A stretch of DNA of 45,803 nt from NCBI RefSeq assembly GCF_030371585.1, contig NZ_JAUDCE010000019.1. One strand, written 5' to 3'. The notes under the pieces were generated by a model. It was not told where the DNA came from, ran no database searches, and was given only the letters and a program-made list of their open reading frames with translations. Positions within the stretch are counted from its first letter, which is position 1, and each line of letters starts with the position of its first letter. This document shows positions 1-7,681 of the stretch, in pieces. A program made the translations under genes and the position numbers. This stretch comes from Megamonas hypermegale_A (lineage in GTDB: Bacteria; Bacillota; Negativicutes; Selenomonadales; Selenomonadaceae).

Positions 1-117
1 ATTTAGGTCATCTGCTAAAAGCAGATGCCGCACATTCGTCTGTTAGAAAACATTGTGCATTGTTTAGTTTTCAAAGAACATCTTTATTTTGTGCTGTCTC
101 CGTGAGCCAGCTTCTAT
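1..117 (-). other. rRNA operon leader with boxA (partial, runs off left end)
   Basis: Read on the minus strand, this stretch follows a strong promoter and carries GTTCTTTGAAAACT at 79-66, the typical Firmicute boxA-type antitermination sequence of rRNA leaders and spacers. A perfect 8-bp hairpin (CATCTGCT/AGCAGATG, 9-16 and 20-27) follows. No mature rRNA sequence is visible, so 16S rRNA is inferred to start beyond the left edge. A tRNA or a 23S-first operon is less likely. Confidence 0.7.
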
Positions 118-180
118 ATAATACCTTGAATTCAATCAAATGTCAACACTTTTTTTGAAAAAAATATAAAATAATTTAAA
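118..180 (-). promoter_or_regulatory. Strong sigma-A promoter of a leftward rRNA operon
   Basis: On the minus strand there is a perfect -35 TTGACA (146-141), a 17-nt spacer and the -10 TATTAT (123-118). Immediately upstream (147-180) is an A/T-rich run with A and T tracts that resembles an UP element. The near-consensus boxes plus the downstream boxA leader point to a stable-RNA promoter rather than an mRNA promoter. Confidence 0.8.
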
Positions 181-203
181 ATAACTTGGTAGCGTGCTAT
201 AAT
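175..203 (+). promoter_or_regulatory. Candidate promoter of ybaK-niaR
   Basis: The -10 TATAAT (198-203) lies 17 nt after a weak -35 TTTAAA (175-180). A TAGGAGG ribosome binding site follows at 224-230, 8 nt before the ATG at 239. The promoter is divergent from the rRNA promoter, and the two share the A/T-rich tract. Confidence 0.5.
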
Positions 204-238
204 AATAGCGTAAAATCAACATTTAGGAGGATTTTGGT

Positions 239-709
239 ATGAAGAAAACAAATGCGGCCCGTATACTCGACCGCTTAAAAATAAACTATGAACTGAAAGA
301 ATACAAAGTGGATTTGAACGATTTGAGCGCCGTTCATGTGGCAAATGAAGCTGGCATGGATATCAAAACGGTATTCAAGACACTCGTTGCCCGCAGCGAT
401 AAAAACGATATCATCATGGCATGTATTCCGGGCGACGATGAGCTCGATTTGAAAAAACTCGCCAAAGCTTCCAATCATAAAAAAATGGAAATGATACATT
501 TAAAAGAGCTGCAGCCGCTCACCGGCTACATCAGAGGCGGCTGCTCACCGCTCGGCGCGAAAAAGGATTATCCCGTCTATATTGACGCGACGGCTCTGAA
601 CTGGGAAAAAATCGCTGTCAGCGCCGGTATCCGCGGCGGTCAAATCATCATCAAGCCGCAGGATTTAATAAATGCCACGAATGCCACTGTCGCCATTTTA
701 ACAAAATAA
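239..709 (+). CDS. ybaK: YbaK/EbsC-family aminoacyl-tRNA deacylase (Cys-tRNA(Pro) type)
   Basis: Cytoplasmic trans-editing enzyme family that hydrolyses mischarged tRNA, classically Cys-tRNA(Pro). The 156-residue length is normal for a free-standing YbaK. Visible family marks are the FKTLV segment with the conserved lysine at about residue 47 and the GYIRGGCSPLG loop at residues 96-106, followed by the YPVYID strand. The ATG is preceded by TAGGAGG at good spacing. It is the first gene of a short plus-strand pair with niaR, 28 bp upstream of the niaR ATG. The family call is firm; the exact tRNA substrate is inferred, because EbsC-like relatives can differ. Confidence 0.9.
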   Translation: MKKTNAARILDRLKINYELKEYKVDLNDLSAVHVANEAGMDIKTVFKTLVARSDKNDIIMACIPGDDELDLKKLAKASNHKKMEMIHLKELQPLTGYIRGGCSPLGAKKDYPVYIDATALNWEKIAVSAGIRGGQIIIKPQDLINATNATVAILTK

Positions 710-737
710 CCTATTAAACTATAAAGTGAGTGATTGT

Positions 738-1262
738 ATGAATACGGAAGAAAGGCGCAAAAAAATCCTTGAAACGCTTCTGCACAGCAAAATACCTCTC
801 ACCGGCGCCATGCTGTCGCATAAATTTCAGGTCAGCCGTCAGATAATCGTCGGCGACATCACCGTTCTGCGCGCCACCGGCCACGATATATACGCTACAC
901 CGCGCGGCTACATTCTGCCGGTCAAGCCGCAAAACACCAATCTGCTGGAAACTATCTGCTGCCGTCATGCTAACGATAAGGACAGCGTCAAAAAAGAATT
1001 TGAAATAATCGTCGACAACGGCGGCAAAGTGCATGACGTCATCGTCGACCATCCTCTGTACGGTGAAATCAGAGTCAATCTGTTCATTGCCACGCGCCGT
1101 GAAGCATACGCCTTCATCAAAAAAATGCAGCAGACAAAAGCCGAGCCGCTCTTGGTTATGACAAACGGCGTTCACTACCATACGATTGAAGTTCCCGACA
1201 AGGACACTCTGTCTGTCATCTGCCAGGAACTTGCAAACGCCGGTATTTTAGTGAACGAATAA
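738..1262 (+). CDS. niaR: NiaR-type transcriptional repressor of NAD biosynthesis (HTH + 3H domain)
   Basis: The 174-residue protein has an N-terminal winged HTH (about residues 5-60, with the SRQIIVGDI recognition-helix region) and a C-terminal 3H domain named for conserved histidines, seen here as IVDHPLYGE and GVHYHTIE. In Firmicutes NiaR binds nicotinic acid as co-repressor and shuts down NAD synthesis and niacin uptake genes. I chose the ATG at 738 because GTGAG lies about 8 nt upstream; the in-frame GTG at 726 has no ribosome binding site. No NAD genes are adjacent, so its targets must lie elsewhere. The gene ends just before a bidirectional terminator. Confidence 0.9.
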   Translation: MNTEERRKKILETLLHSKIPLTGAMLSHKFQVSRQIIVGDITVLRATGHDIYATPRGYILPVKPQNTNLLETICCRHANDKDSVKKEFEIIVDNGGKVHDVIVDHPLYGEIRVNLFIATRREAYAFIKKMQQTKAEPLLVMTNGVHYHTIEVPDKDTLSVICQELANAGILVNE

Positions 1263-1276
1263 ATAGATAAGCACAC

Positions 1277-1323
1277 AAAAAAGCAATTCATCTTAAAAAG
1301 TTTATAGATGAATTGCTTTTTGT
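1277..1323. terminator. Bidirectional intrinsic terminator between niaR and cstA
   Basis: The arms AAGCAATTCATCT and AGATGAATTGCTT are separated by a 12-nt loop, with an A tract on the left and a T tract on the right. It can therefore stop both niaR (plus) and cstA (minus), which converge here. Confidence 0.9.
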
Positions 1324-1343
1324 TTACATTACTTTATCAAATT

Positions 1344-3188
1344 TTATTTTACTAAATCAAGTTTACCCTGTTTTTGCAGTTCAGCTTTTGTTTCAGCTTC
1401 AATTTCTTCACGCGTTCTGTAATCCTGTTTAACAGTTTTCGCATAACGTACCCAGCTGCGAATTGCTTCTATCATAACTACGGCAACGAGAACGAACATT
1501 ACAGCACTGATTGCCACAAGCAGCCATTTGCCTGTCGGAATGTAGTTCGTAAAAATGTTCAGGTAATCAGCATAGCAGGTGATGATAGCAAGGAAAATAC
1601 ACGGTATCATCGTTACCCACGCATAACGGCCGCGGCCGATGCGGAAAATATACGATGTGCCGATTGCCAGAGCTATCGTGCCCAGAAGCTGGTTGGATAC
1701 GCCGAACAGTGGCCAGATTTCACCGATATTGCCCTGAAGTACGAGATATCCCCAGCAGATGCTTACAGCAGCGCTGCAGAAGATAATGCCCGGCCACCAT
1801 TCCGTATTGCCGAACGGTTTGTAAACTCTGCCCAGAAGTTCCTGCAGCAGATAACGGCCTACGCGCGAGCCGGCATCAATCAAAGTCAGGATGAACAATG
1901 CTTCAAACATAATGCAGAAATGGTACCAGAAGCCCATGAACTGTTCCATGTACGGAATTTTGGAGAATACGTCCGCCATGCCGACAGCAAGCGATACGGC
2001 GCCGCCCGGTCTGTGCATCAAATCTTCACCGACCATATGCGACAGCATCGGCAAATCCTGCACTTGAAGTCCCAGCGAAGCAAATGCCTGCTGTGTGGAG
2101 TTGATAGCAAAATAATCGGACGGATGAAGGCTCGTTGCAGCGATTAATGCCATCATAGAAATGAACGCTTCCGTAAGCATTGCACCGTAACCGATTGGTA
2201 AAATCTGACGTTCGTTCATAATCATCTTCGGCGTAGTACCGGTGGAAATAAGACTGTGGAAACCGGAGATGGCACCGCAGGCGATAGTGATGAATACAAA
2301 CGGAATAACGGAACCGCTGATTACAGGTCCGCCGCCCCATAAAAACGGCGAAGTTGCCGGCATGCGGATTTCCGGCGCAACGATGATGATACCGAGTGCC
2401 AACGCTAAAATCGTACCTATTTTCATATAAGTGCTCAGATAATCACGCGGCGCGAGAAGCAGCCAAACCGGCAGAACGGATGCCAAAAAGCCGTATACGG
2501 CAATGGCAATTTCAATCTGAACAACATTATATGTAAAATACGGTGCAAGTGTCGCAGAATCTCTTACATATGGTCCAAGTGCAACGGCAATCAAAATCAT
2601 CGCTACACCGATAATCGTAGCTTCCTGAATACGTCCCGGACGCAGATATTTAAGATAAATACCGATAAAAATAGCAATAGGAATTGTCGCGCCTACCGTA
2701 AACGTTCCCCACGGGCTGTTGAACAATGAGTTTGCAACAACAACCGCCATGCCGGCTTCCGTTATAATGAGCAGAAACAGCGTTGCCCAGAGAGCACTCG
2801 TACCGGCAAGCTTGCTGATTTCCGTCTTGGCGATTTCCGCCAGCGATTTACCGTTATGGCGAATGGATGCCACCAAAATTACCATATCATGCACGGCACC
2901 GGCCATAACCGAACCGATTAAAATCCACATCATGCCCGGCAGATAACCGAACTGCGCCGCGATAACCGGACCGACAAGCGGACCTGCCCCCGCAATAGCG
3001 GCAAAATGATGACCGAACACAACCCATTTATTCGTCGGCACATAGTCATGACCATCTTCCAGGCGAATAGACGGCGGTACATTGTACTGGTTCAAAGTCA
3101 ATACTTTGGCAGCAATGAATGCACCATAAAAACGATAAGCTAAAATAAGTACACACGCTGTAATTATTACGAGATGTACACCGTTCAT
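1344..3188 (-). CDS. cstA: CstA-family carbon-starvation protein, pyruvate/peptide transporter
   Basis: A 614-residue polytopic inner-membrane protein with about 16 hydrophobic segments. The N-terminal CstA domain is recognisable by VPTNKWVVFGHHFAAIAGAGPLVGP-like sequence near residues 50-75 and the long conserved transport core. The C terminus is a charged cytoplasmic tail rich in Glu and Lys. Family members import pyruvate or peptides under carbon limitation; which substrate applies here cannot be read from sequence. The ATG follows GGGAGGA. It is monocistronic, bounded by the bidirectional terminator downstream and an inverted repeat upstream that may be an operator. Confidence 0.92.
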   Translation of the reverse strand: MNGVHLVIITACVLILAYRFYGAFIAAKVLTLNQYNVPPSIRLEDGHDYVPTNKWVVFGHHFAAIAGAGPLVGPVIAAQFGYLPGMMWILIGSVMAGAVHDMVILVASIRHNGKSLAEIAKTEISKLAGTSALWATLFLLIITEAGMAVVVANSLFNSPWGTFTVGATIPIAIFIGIYLKYLRPGRIQEATIIGVAMILIAVALGPYVRDSATLAPYFTYNVVQIEIAIAVYGFLASVLPVWLLLAPRDYLSTYMKIGTILALALGIIIVAPEIRMPATSPFLWGGGPVISGSVIPFVFITIACGAISGFHSLISTGTTPKMIMNERQILPIGYGAMLTEAFISMMALIAATSLHPSDYFAINSTQQAFASLGLQVQDLPMLSHMVGEDLMHRPGGAVSLAVGMADVFSKIPYMEQFMGFWYHFCIMFEALFILTLIDAGSRVGRYLLQELLGRVYKPFGNTEWWPGIIFCSAAVSICWGYLVLQGNIGEIWPLFGVSNQLLGTIALAIGTSYIFRIGRGRYAWVTMIPCIFLAIITCYADYLNIFTNYIPTGKWLLVAISAVMFVLVAVVMIEAIRSWVRYAKTVKQDYRTREEIEAETKAELQKQGKLDLVK

Positions 3189-3210
3189 AAAAAATCCTCC
3201 CTTTTCTCCT

Positions 3211-3235
3211 TATGTATACATATATCGTATACATA
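3211..3235. promoter_or_regulatory. Perfect inverted repeat upstream of cstA, candidate operator
   Basis: TATGTATAC and GTATACATA (9-bp arms) are separated by 7 nt and lie 23-47 bp before the cstA start. Each arm holds a TGTATAC-like core resembling half-sites of GntR-family operators. No T tract follows, so it is not a terminator. Operator function is inferred. Confidence 0.45.
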
Positions 3236-3395
3236 CATAAATTTCATTAATCGTTACATGTAAAATCTCCCGCCTTCTTTCTAAAAATTATTATGTACTA
3301 CTTTGTGAATAAATTAACTCACACAGACAATTTCGGCAAAAATTTTCAATCTCCTTCATGATTTTGCAACTTTTTCAAAATTTCTCCATGAATAC

Positions 3396-3440
3396 AAAAT
3401 ACCTGTAGCTCATTCTAAAAACATACGCTACAGGTATTTT
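3396..3440 (-). terminator. Intrinsic terminator of the HAD gene
   Basis: The 14-bp arms AAAATACCTGTAGC and GCTACAGGTATTTT flank a 17-nt loop and begin 2 nt after the HAD stop codon. The stem ends in T residues on the minus strand. Confidence 0.85.
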
Positions 3441-3442
3441 CA

Positions 3443-4252
3443 TCAATCCACTAATTTTATCTTTTGTAAAAATTTATAAATGCCGTCGTGATTATTATCA
3501 TCCGTTATGGCAGATGCCGTTTTCTTCACGTCGTCCGGCGCATTGTTCATCGCCACGCCAACGCCTGCAAGCTCGAGCATGTCCAAGTCATTGTAATTAT
3601 CCCCGAAGGCAATGGACTGATTTGCCTTCAAGCCGAAATGCTCCAGCATGATTTTTATACCTTCCGCCTTTGATACGGTTTTGTCCATTATCTCCAGCAA
3701 AATCGGACTGGAACGCATTATTTTCAGCTGCGGAAACATTTCTCCGAGCATTTTTTCCATCATTTCGCAAATAGGCGGACTGGTCATGCACAAAAGTTTG
3801 TTCGGCAATACGCCGTCTGCCAGCAGTTGCGCAAAATCAGCCTGCCGTGCTTTTACGCGGGTAATATTCTCCTCTCTGACAACTGCTTTATTCTCCGTGT
3901 CTTCTACAAACCAGCCGTCTCCCGCATAATAGTTGATAACTACACTGTCTTGCCAGAACAGTTTTATTTCCTTGATGACGGCCGCCGTATCCGCAGCACT
4001 TATTTTTCTGTCATACAGGATATTTTGCCTGTCATCCAGAACTAACGCTCCGCCGTAACTTATCATCGGTATGTTCACATTCATTTCATCTGTTACTGTC
4101 CGTATGGCTTGCGGCATACGCGCCGAAACGAGTACAAAGGGGATGGACTTTTGCAGCAGTTCTTTTACGGCAAGCGTCGTACTCGGCAGAACGTGATGCG
4201 ATGATGTGAGCACTGTACCGTCGATATCTGAAAAAACGATTTTATATTGCAT
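3443..4252 (-). CDS. Cof-type HAD-IIB family phosphatase
   Basis: The 269-residue cytoplasmic hydrolase carries all HAD motifs: motif I DIDGT with nucleophile Asp9 and acid/base Asp11, a motif II serine in LVSARMP, a central type IIB cap, and motif IV GDNYNDLDML near the C terminus. Family members dephosphorylate sugar phosphates, FMN or pyridoxal phosphate; the substrate here is unknown. The ATG is preceded by GGAGG. It stands alone, with its own terminator 2 nt after the stop and the PTS operon terminator upstream. Proximity to the PTS may suggest a sugar-phosphate substrate, but this is only context. Confidence 0.88.
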   Translation of the reverse strand: MQYKIVFSDIDGTVLTSSHHVLPSTTLAVKELLQKSIPFVLVSARMPQAIRTVTDEMNVNIPMISYGGALVLDDRQNILYDRKISAADTAAVIKEIKLFWQDSVVINYYAGDGWFVEDTENKAVVREENITRVKARQADFAQLLADGVLPNKLLCMTSPPICEMMEKMLGEMFPQLKIMRSSPILLEIMDKTVSKAEGIKIMLEHFGLKANQSIAFGDNYNDLDMLELAGVGVAMNNAPDDVKKTASAITDDNNHDGIYKFLQKIKLVD

Positions 4253-4303
4253 GACCAGACCTCCAATCTGTCGATTTTAGTCGATTTTGCTTTCTTAAAA
4301 AAA

Positions 4304-4347
4304 GAGCTATGATGCAGTGTTAGGTGGGGAGATTATCATCATAGCTC
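4304..4347 (-). terminator. Intrinsic terminator of the PTS operon
   Basis: On the minus strand, GAGCTATGATG pairs with CATCATAGCTC across a 22-nt loop and is followed by a run of seven T. It lies 12 bp after the last gene of the PTS operon. Confidence 0.9.
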
Positions 4348-4359
4348 TATTTAGCAATA

Positions 4360-4629
4360 TTATTTTTCTATATAATTGATTAATTTATTGACATTGGCTC
4401 TACCGTTTTTCAGACCGAGACCTACGGCTATGCAGCCGATGACGCTTACAGCCATAACTACAGCTCCCGCCGCCGGAATAAATACGCTGTACTGTCCGCC
4501 GAACAGGATAAGCAGCAGTGCTACGGAAGAAATCACCATCAGATTTCGAAGCCAGCCTTTTAAATTATTCAGCATTTTTATCTGGTACTTAATTTCATTG
4601 ACATAAGCCTGTTTCTCTCTGCCGTCCAC
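4360..4629 (-). CDS. Small two-TM membrane protein at the end of the PTS operon
   Basis: This 89-residue protein is not one I recognise. It has a charged N-terminal stretch (residues 1-27), two hydrophobic helices (about 29-47 and 50-72) and a short basic tail. The GTG start is supported by AAGGAGG seven nt upstream. It lies 27 bp after EIID and before the operon terminator, so it is co-transcribed with the mannose-type PTS. It is not the DUF956/ManO protein known from some man operons. A role in PTS complex assembly or sugar export immunity is only a guess. Confidence 0.75.
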   Translation of the reverse strand: MDGREKQAYVNEIKYQIKMLNNLKGWLRNLMVISSVALLLILFGGQYSVFIPAAGAVVMAVSVIGCIAVGLGLKNGRANVNKLINYIEK

Positions 4630-4656
4630 GCTAAAACCTCCTTCAACAAATTACCA

Positions 4657-5490
4657 TTAATAGCTGAGGCCGGTATCGAAGAAGCCTACGAGTACGCCGA
4701 CGAATGCAATCACTACGAGAAGCAGCATTACCATAATCGGCGACATTTTTCTTTTCGCCATCAGATACCAGCACAGGATAACGAAAGCTGCCGATAAGAT
4801 GTTCGGGAATACGCCGTCCAATGTATTTTGCAGTACGAGGAACGGTTTGTCCGCACCGGCTGCCGTCATCGTAAAGCCTGTTTTGATGTTAATCCATGTT
4901 GCGGCAACGGCGCCGATTACGATAGTACCGAGCATAACGATGGATTCACGGATTGCCGTAGCCTGTTCGCCGACTAAGAAATCAATCGCTTTACCACCGA
5001 GTTCATAGCCTTTGAAGTATAAAAATCTCATACCGAAAGTGATAAGCAAGTTCCATACAATGATGTAGAAAATAGCACCGATTGGCGAGCCGCCGGAAGA
5101 AAGACCCATTGCCACGCCGAGCAGGATAGGGATTAACGTACCTACAACGAGGGAGTCGCCGATACCAGCGAGCGGACCCATAAGACCGGCGCGCAAACCG
5201 TTGATTGTTTCGGCGTTGATGTCGTCAGCACCGTTTGCCTTCGCTTCTTCCAGACTGGCAGTGATACCTACAACGACGGAGCCGACCTGCGGTTCTGTAT
5301 TGAAGAAAGCCGTGTACGTTTCCATAGCTTTTTTCTGTTCTTCTTTTGATTTATACAATTCTTCTACAATTGGCAGCATGGCGCACAGATAACCGAATGT
5401 CTGCATATGTTCCTGGGAGAAACATGTTAAATGTCCATAGTACCAATTTCTAAATGATTTATTCAGTGTTTTCTTAGAAATCTTTGCCAT
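4657..5490 (-). CDS. PTS mannose/fructose/sorbose-family EIID component
   Basis: The 277-residue membrane subunit forms the sugar channel with EIIC. It has a long cytoplasmic N-terminal half with the family's WYYGHL and MLPIVEELY segments (residues 16-48) and the conserved GLMGPLAGIGDSLV motif (about 125-140), then hydrophobic segments ending in a membrane helix at the C terminus. AAGGAGG precedes the ATG. It follows EIIC by 13 bp. Substrate specificity within the family (mannose, fructose, sorbose, hexosamines and others) cannot be decided from sequence. Confidence 0.95.
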   Translation of the reverse strand: MAKISKKTLNKSFRNWYYGHLTCFSQEHMQTFGYLCAMLPIVEELYKSKEEQKKAMETYTAFFNTEPQVGSVVVGITASLEEAKANGADDINAETINGLRAGLMGPLAGIGDSLVVGTLIPILLGVAMGLSSGGSPIGAIFYIIVWNLLITFGMRFLYFKGYELGGKAIDFLVGEQATAIRESIVMLGTIVIGAVAATWINIKTGFTMTAAGADKPFLVLQNTLDGVFPNILSAAFVILCWYLMAKRKMSPIMVMLLLVVIAFVGVLVGFFDTGLSY

Positions 5491-5503
5491 TTAAATTTCC
5501 TCC

Positions 5504-6367
5504 TTAAATATCTTCATCATCGTCATCATCAACACTGCCCGATTTAGCCGGAGCAGCAGTAGCCGCTTTCTTTGCTTCTATACGGAGCATCTGAATTTTG
5601 TAGTTGATGATGGCAAACATACCGCCGACGATAGCGGCGCCGATTAAGTTCAACCCCATGCCTGCGGCAAGCGCAAAGCCTAAGAAGAACGGAATGAAGT
5701 CAAGGAAGCTGTCAGCAACCTGTTTTAAGAGGATGGCAACGCCGACTGCAGGGAGCAGAGCACCTACTGTGAACAGCGTCTGCATAGCAAGCCCGTCCAT
5801 CGGCAGATAAACTTTGATTAATTCAACCATTGGAGCACCCATTTTGCACATGATGAGTGTCGGCAGGAAAGAGCAGATAATGTGGGAAATCCAAGGAAGA
5901 CCCATATCTACCATGTATAATTTATGGAATTCGCCGCGTTCAACTGCTTTCCAGCCGATATGCTGCCAAGCCAGGTTGATTGTAGCCGTACCGTAGAACA
6001 GAACCGTACCGAGCGTACCAACCATTGAACCGAACGAAGTTGCAAGAGCCATACCTTCCGGGCTGCCTGCATCAATACCCATGGATTTTACGGCAATCAT
6101 AGCCAGAGGAATACCGATGTAACTTACGGCGCGGACATCGGCGGAAACCGTACCGCCCGGTGTTACGAGCGCGATGTATACAACCTGCATTGCAGTACCG
6201 ATTAAGATACCGCTTTGAATATCTCCTAAAATAATACCGCAGACAAGACCGCCGACGAGCGGACGACCTAATGTGTAGTTACCGATTACTGTACCGCCCA
6301 TACCTGGCATACTTGCCAAACAAGCAAAGAAACCAAGCAGTGCGGCTTGAAGCCAACTAATTTCCAA
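5504..6367 (-). CDS. PTS mannose-family EIIC component with acidic C-terminal tail
   Basis: The 287-residue polytopic sugar permease subunit is recognisable from MPGMGGTVIGNYTLGRPLVGG-type sequence at the N terminus and the GGTVSADVRAVSYIGIP region. The start is TTG, set by AGGAGGG seven nt upstream; no in-frame ATG fits. Unusually, the protein ends in a run of aspartates followed by Glu-Asp-Ile, after an Ala/Lys-rich linker. The EIIA of the same operon ends the same way. A hairpin sits between EIIB and this gene, just upstream of the ribosome binding site. Confidence 0.94.
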   Translation of the reverse strand: MEISWLQAALLGFFACLASMPGMGGTVIGNYTLGRPLVGGLVCGIILGDIQSGILIGTAMQVVYIALVTPGGTVSADVRAVSYIGIPLAMIAVKSMGIDAGSPEGMALATSFGSMVGTLGTVLFYGTATINLAWQHIGWKAVERGEFHKLYMVDMGLPWISHIICSFLPTLIMCKMGAPMVELIKVYLPMDGLAMQTLFTVGALLPAVGVAILLKQVADSFLDFIPFFLGFALAAGMGLNLIGAAIVGGMFAIINYKIQMLRIEAKKAATAAPAKSGSVDDDDDEDI

Positions 6368-6391
6368 TGTAGTTCCCTCCTATTTGTTTAT

Positions 6392-6411
6392 ACTCCTGCT
6401 TGGGCAGGAGT
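6392..6411. promoter_or_regulatory. Intercistronic hairpin between EIIB and EIIC
   Basis: The 8-bp arms ACTCCTGC and GCAGGAGT surround a TTGG loop (CCAA in the mRNA). The T tract is on the plus strand only, so for the minus-strand mRNA this is a stable stem 12 nt before the EIIC ribosome binding site rather than a terminator. It may set mRNA stability or the subunit ratio (inference). Confidence 0.55.
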
Positions 6412-6416
6412 TTTTC

Positions 6417-6908
6417 TTAAAAGCCGAATTTGCCTTTATATTTGTCCCAGCTGCCGATGGATACATCCGGCAGTAAGGAAAATTCCACTTGATAGCCTGC
6501 TTTGCTGATATCTTCCAGAGCCTGAGCTTCTTCCTGCGTGATGGACTGGTTGTTGCCGAGTTTTACAGCGTCGTCGCGGTCGTTGCACGGACCGACGATT
6601 ACTTTTGTAATACCGCATTTAAAGCCCATATCCACGAGAATTTTCTTCATATCAACAGGATTTTTGGCAATCAGGAAATAGCGCGTATCGCTGTCTAAAA
6701 CCTGCTGCATTTTTTTCTGGAAATGTTCCAGCGTCCAGACGAAAGTTTTTTTACCGCTGGCTGCTTTGTAAGCCGCTTTCAAAACGTCGGACTGCGCCGC
6801 TTTATCATTAACGGCGATTAAACCGTCGCACGGATATTCACGTGCCCAACGAGTACAGGTCTGACCATGTATCATACGGTCATCAATACGAATAAATGAA
6901 ACTGACAT
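6417..6908 (-). CDS. PTS mannose-family EIIB component
   Basis: The 163-residue cytoplasmic phosphotransfer protein takes phosphate from EIIA and passes it to the incoming sugar. The active-site loop RIDDRMIHGQ holds the phospho-accepting His14 as in the IIB sorbose/mannose family. Length and fold marks are typical of a free-standing EIIB. TAGGAGG lies upstream of the ATG. It is the second gene of the operon, 43 bp after EIIA. Confidence 0.95.
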   Translation of the reverse strand: MSVSFIRIDDRMIHGQTCTRWAREYPCDGLIAVNDKAAQSDVLKAAYKAASGKKTFVWTLEHFQKKMQQVLDSDTRYFLIAKNPVDMKKILVDMGFKCGITKVIVGPCNDRDDAVKLGNNQSITQEEAQALEDISKAGYQVEFSLLPDVSIGSWDKYKGKFGF

Positions 6909-6951
6909 AAATAATTCCTCCTAAAATTCATCATAAATAATTAAATATCAA

Positions 6952-7371
6952 TCAAATATCGTCATCATCATCGGCCGCTTCAATTTTGAATTCACGCAAA
7001 GCGCCGTGCGCTTCCTGCAAAACCTGCTGCGCCAAATCTTCAAGTGCAAATGTATCCTTCATCATGACAGATGTCAGAGCCACCGGCAAATTCATACCAC
7101 CGATTATAATCATTTTTACGCCTTTACCGTTCAGTACGTTTATGGCATTTGTCAGCGGCGAACCGCCGATTAAATCACCGAGCAATACCACTTCATCATC
7201 CGTTGTAATTTTATCTACCGTCTTGGTGAACAGCTCGGCAAACTCATCCACGCTTTTTCCGTCCTCAAGGCCTACAGCGATGATGTCCTCTCTCTTGCCG
7301 ACCAGCATGGACAGCGCATTCGCCAGCCCTTCGGCAAACTTGCCGTGACTTACCAGTATCACATATTTCAT
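6952..7371 (-). CDS. PTS mannose-family EIIA component with poly-Asp tail
   Basis: The 139-residue EIIA-man domain protein starts with the VSHG motif carrying phospho-His9; LLGDLIGGSPLTNA (about residues 63-76) is the second family signature. It receives phosphate from HPr. The extreme C terminus is two alanines, five aspartates and isoleucine, very like the end of EIIC in this operon. It is the first gene of the operon, with AGGAGG before the ATG and a ~150-bp upstream region holding a candidate promoter and two palindromes. Confidence 0.95.
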   Translation of the reverse strand: MKYVILVSHGKFAEGLANALSMLVGKREDIIAVGLEDGKSVDEFAELFTKTVDKITTDDEVVLLGDLIGGSPLTNAINVLNGKGVKMIIIGGMNLPVALTSVMMKDTFALEDLAQQVLQEAHGALREFKIEAADDDDDI

Positions 7372-7430
7372 TATTTAACCTCCTCGATTTATTTTTCGTT
7401 ACTTTTCTAATAATTCTCTTAACACAAATA

Positions 7431-7519
7431 ATTTTAGCAAATCCTCACAATTATTTAACGTGTCTAAAATCACATCTTTCATGTGACTTTTTATATTTTT
7501 CTCTATGACATTTGTCATA
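7431..7519 (-). promoter_or_regulatory. PTS operon promoter region with two palindromic sites
   Basis: On the minus strand an extended -10 (TGC-TAAAAT, 7439-7431) has only a poor -35, which suggests activation. Upstream lie TCACAT-N5-ATGTGA (7470-7486, about -46 to -62) and the palindrome TATGACA-TT-TGTCATA (7504-7519, about -80 to -95). The second contains a 12-mer also found upstream of the sensor operon at 12047-12058. Together with the element copy and terminator to the right, this explains the gene-free stretch 7372-7680. Confidence 0.5.
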
Positions 7520-7524
7520 TCCCC

Positions 7525-7652
7525 TCTGTTGTGCCGGTTAATGGCCTAAAGCAGTATAATACTTTATATTTAGTGAGGTTAAGTGACAACATCGAGCGAA
7601 TATAAAGTATTGTACTGCTTGTACAGGCTTAATGTTTTACTGGCATAACAGA
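7525..7652 (+). mobile_element. Palindromic MITE-like element, copy 1
   Basis: Terminal repeats CTGTTGTGCCGGT and ACTGGCATAACAG enclose the 21-bp inner stem starting AGCAGTATAATAC and the conserved loop GTGAGGTTAAGTGACAAC. One inner-stem pair is a T-G wobble. The flanks share only CATA, so no clear target duplication remains. It lies between the sensor operon terminator and the PTS promoter region. Confidence 0.85.
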
Positions 7653-7656
7653 CATA

Positions 7657-7681
7657 AAAAAAGGCTACGTATTGTAGCCTT
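7657..7681 (-). terminator. Intrinsic terminator of the sensor operon
   Basis: The 8-bp arms AAGGCTAC and GTAGCCTT with a 5-nt loop are followed by a T run on the minus strand. The stem touches the stop codon of the solute-binding protein gene. Confidence 0.9.

Noticed and set aside
1374..2147. Long plus-strand open frame opposite cstA
   Set aside because: It has no ribosome binding site or recognisable family and its composition is that of a shadow of the cstA reading frame.
7431..7460. Sigma-54 (-24/-12) promoter for the mannose PTS
   Set aside because: TTTGC is present but the GG of the -24 box is missing at the required spacing, and no LevR-type activator gene is nearby.
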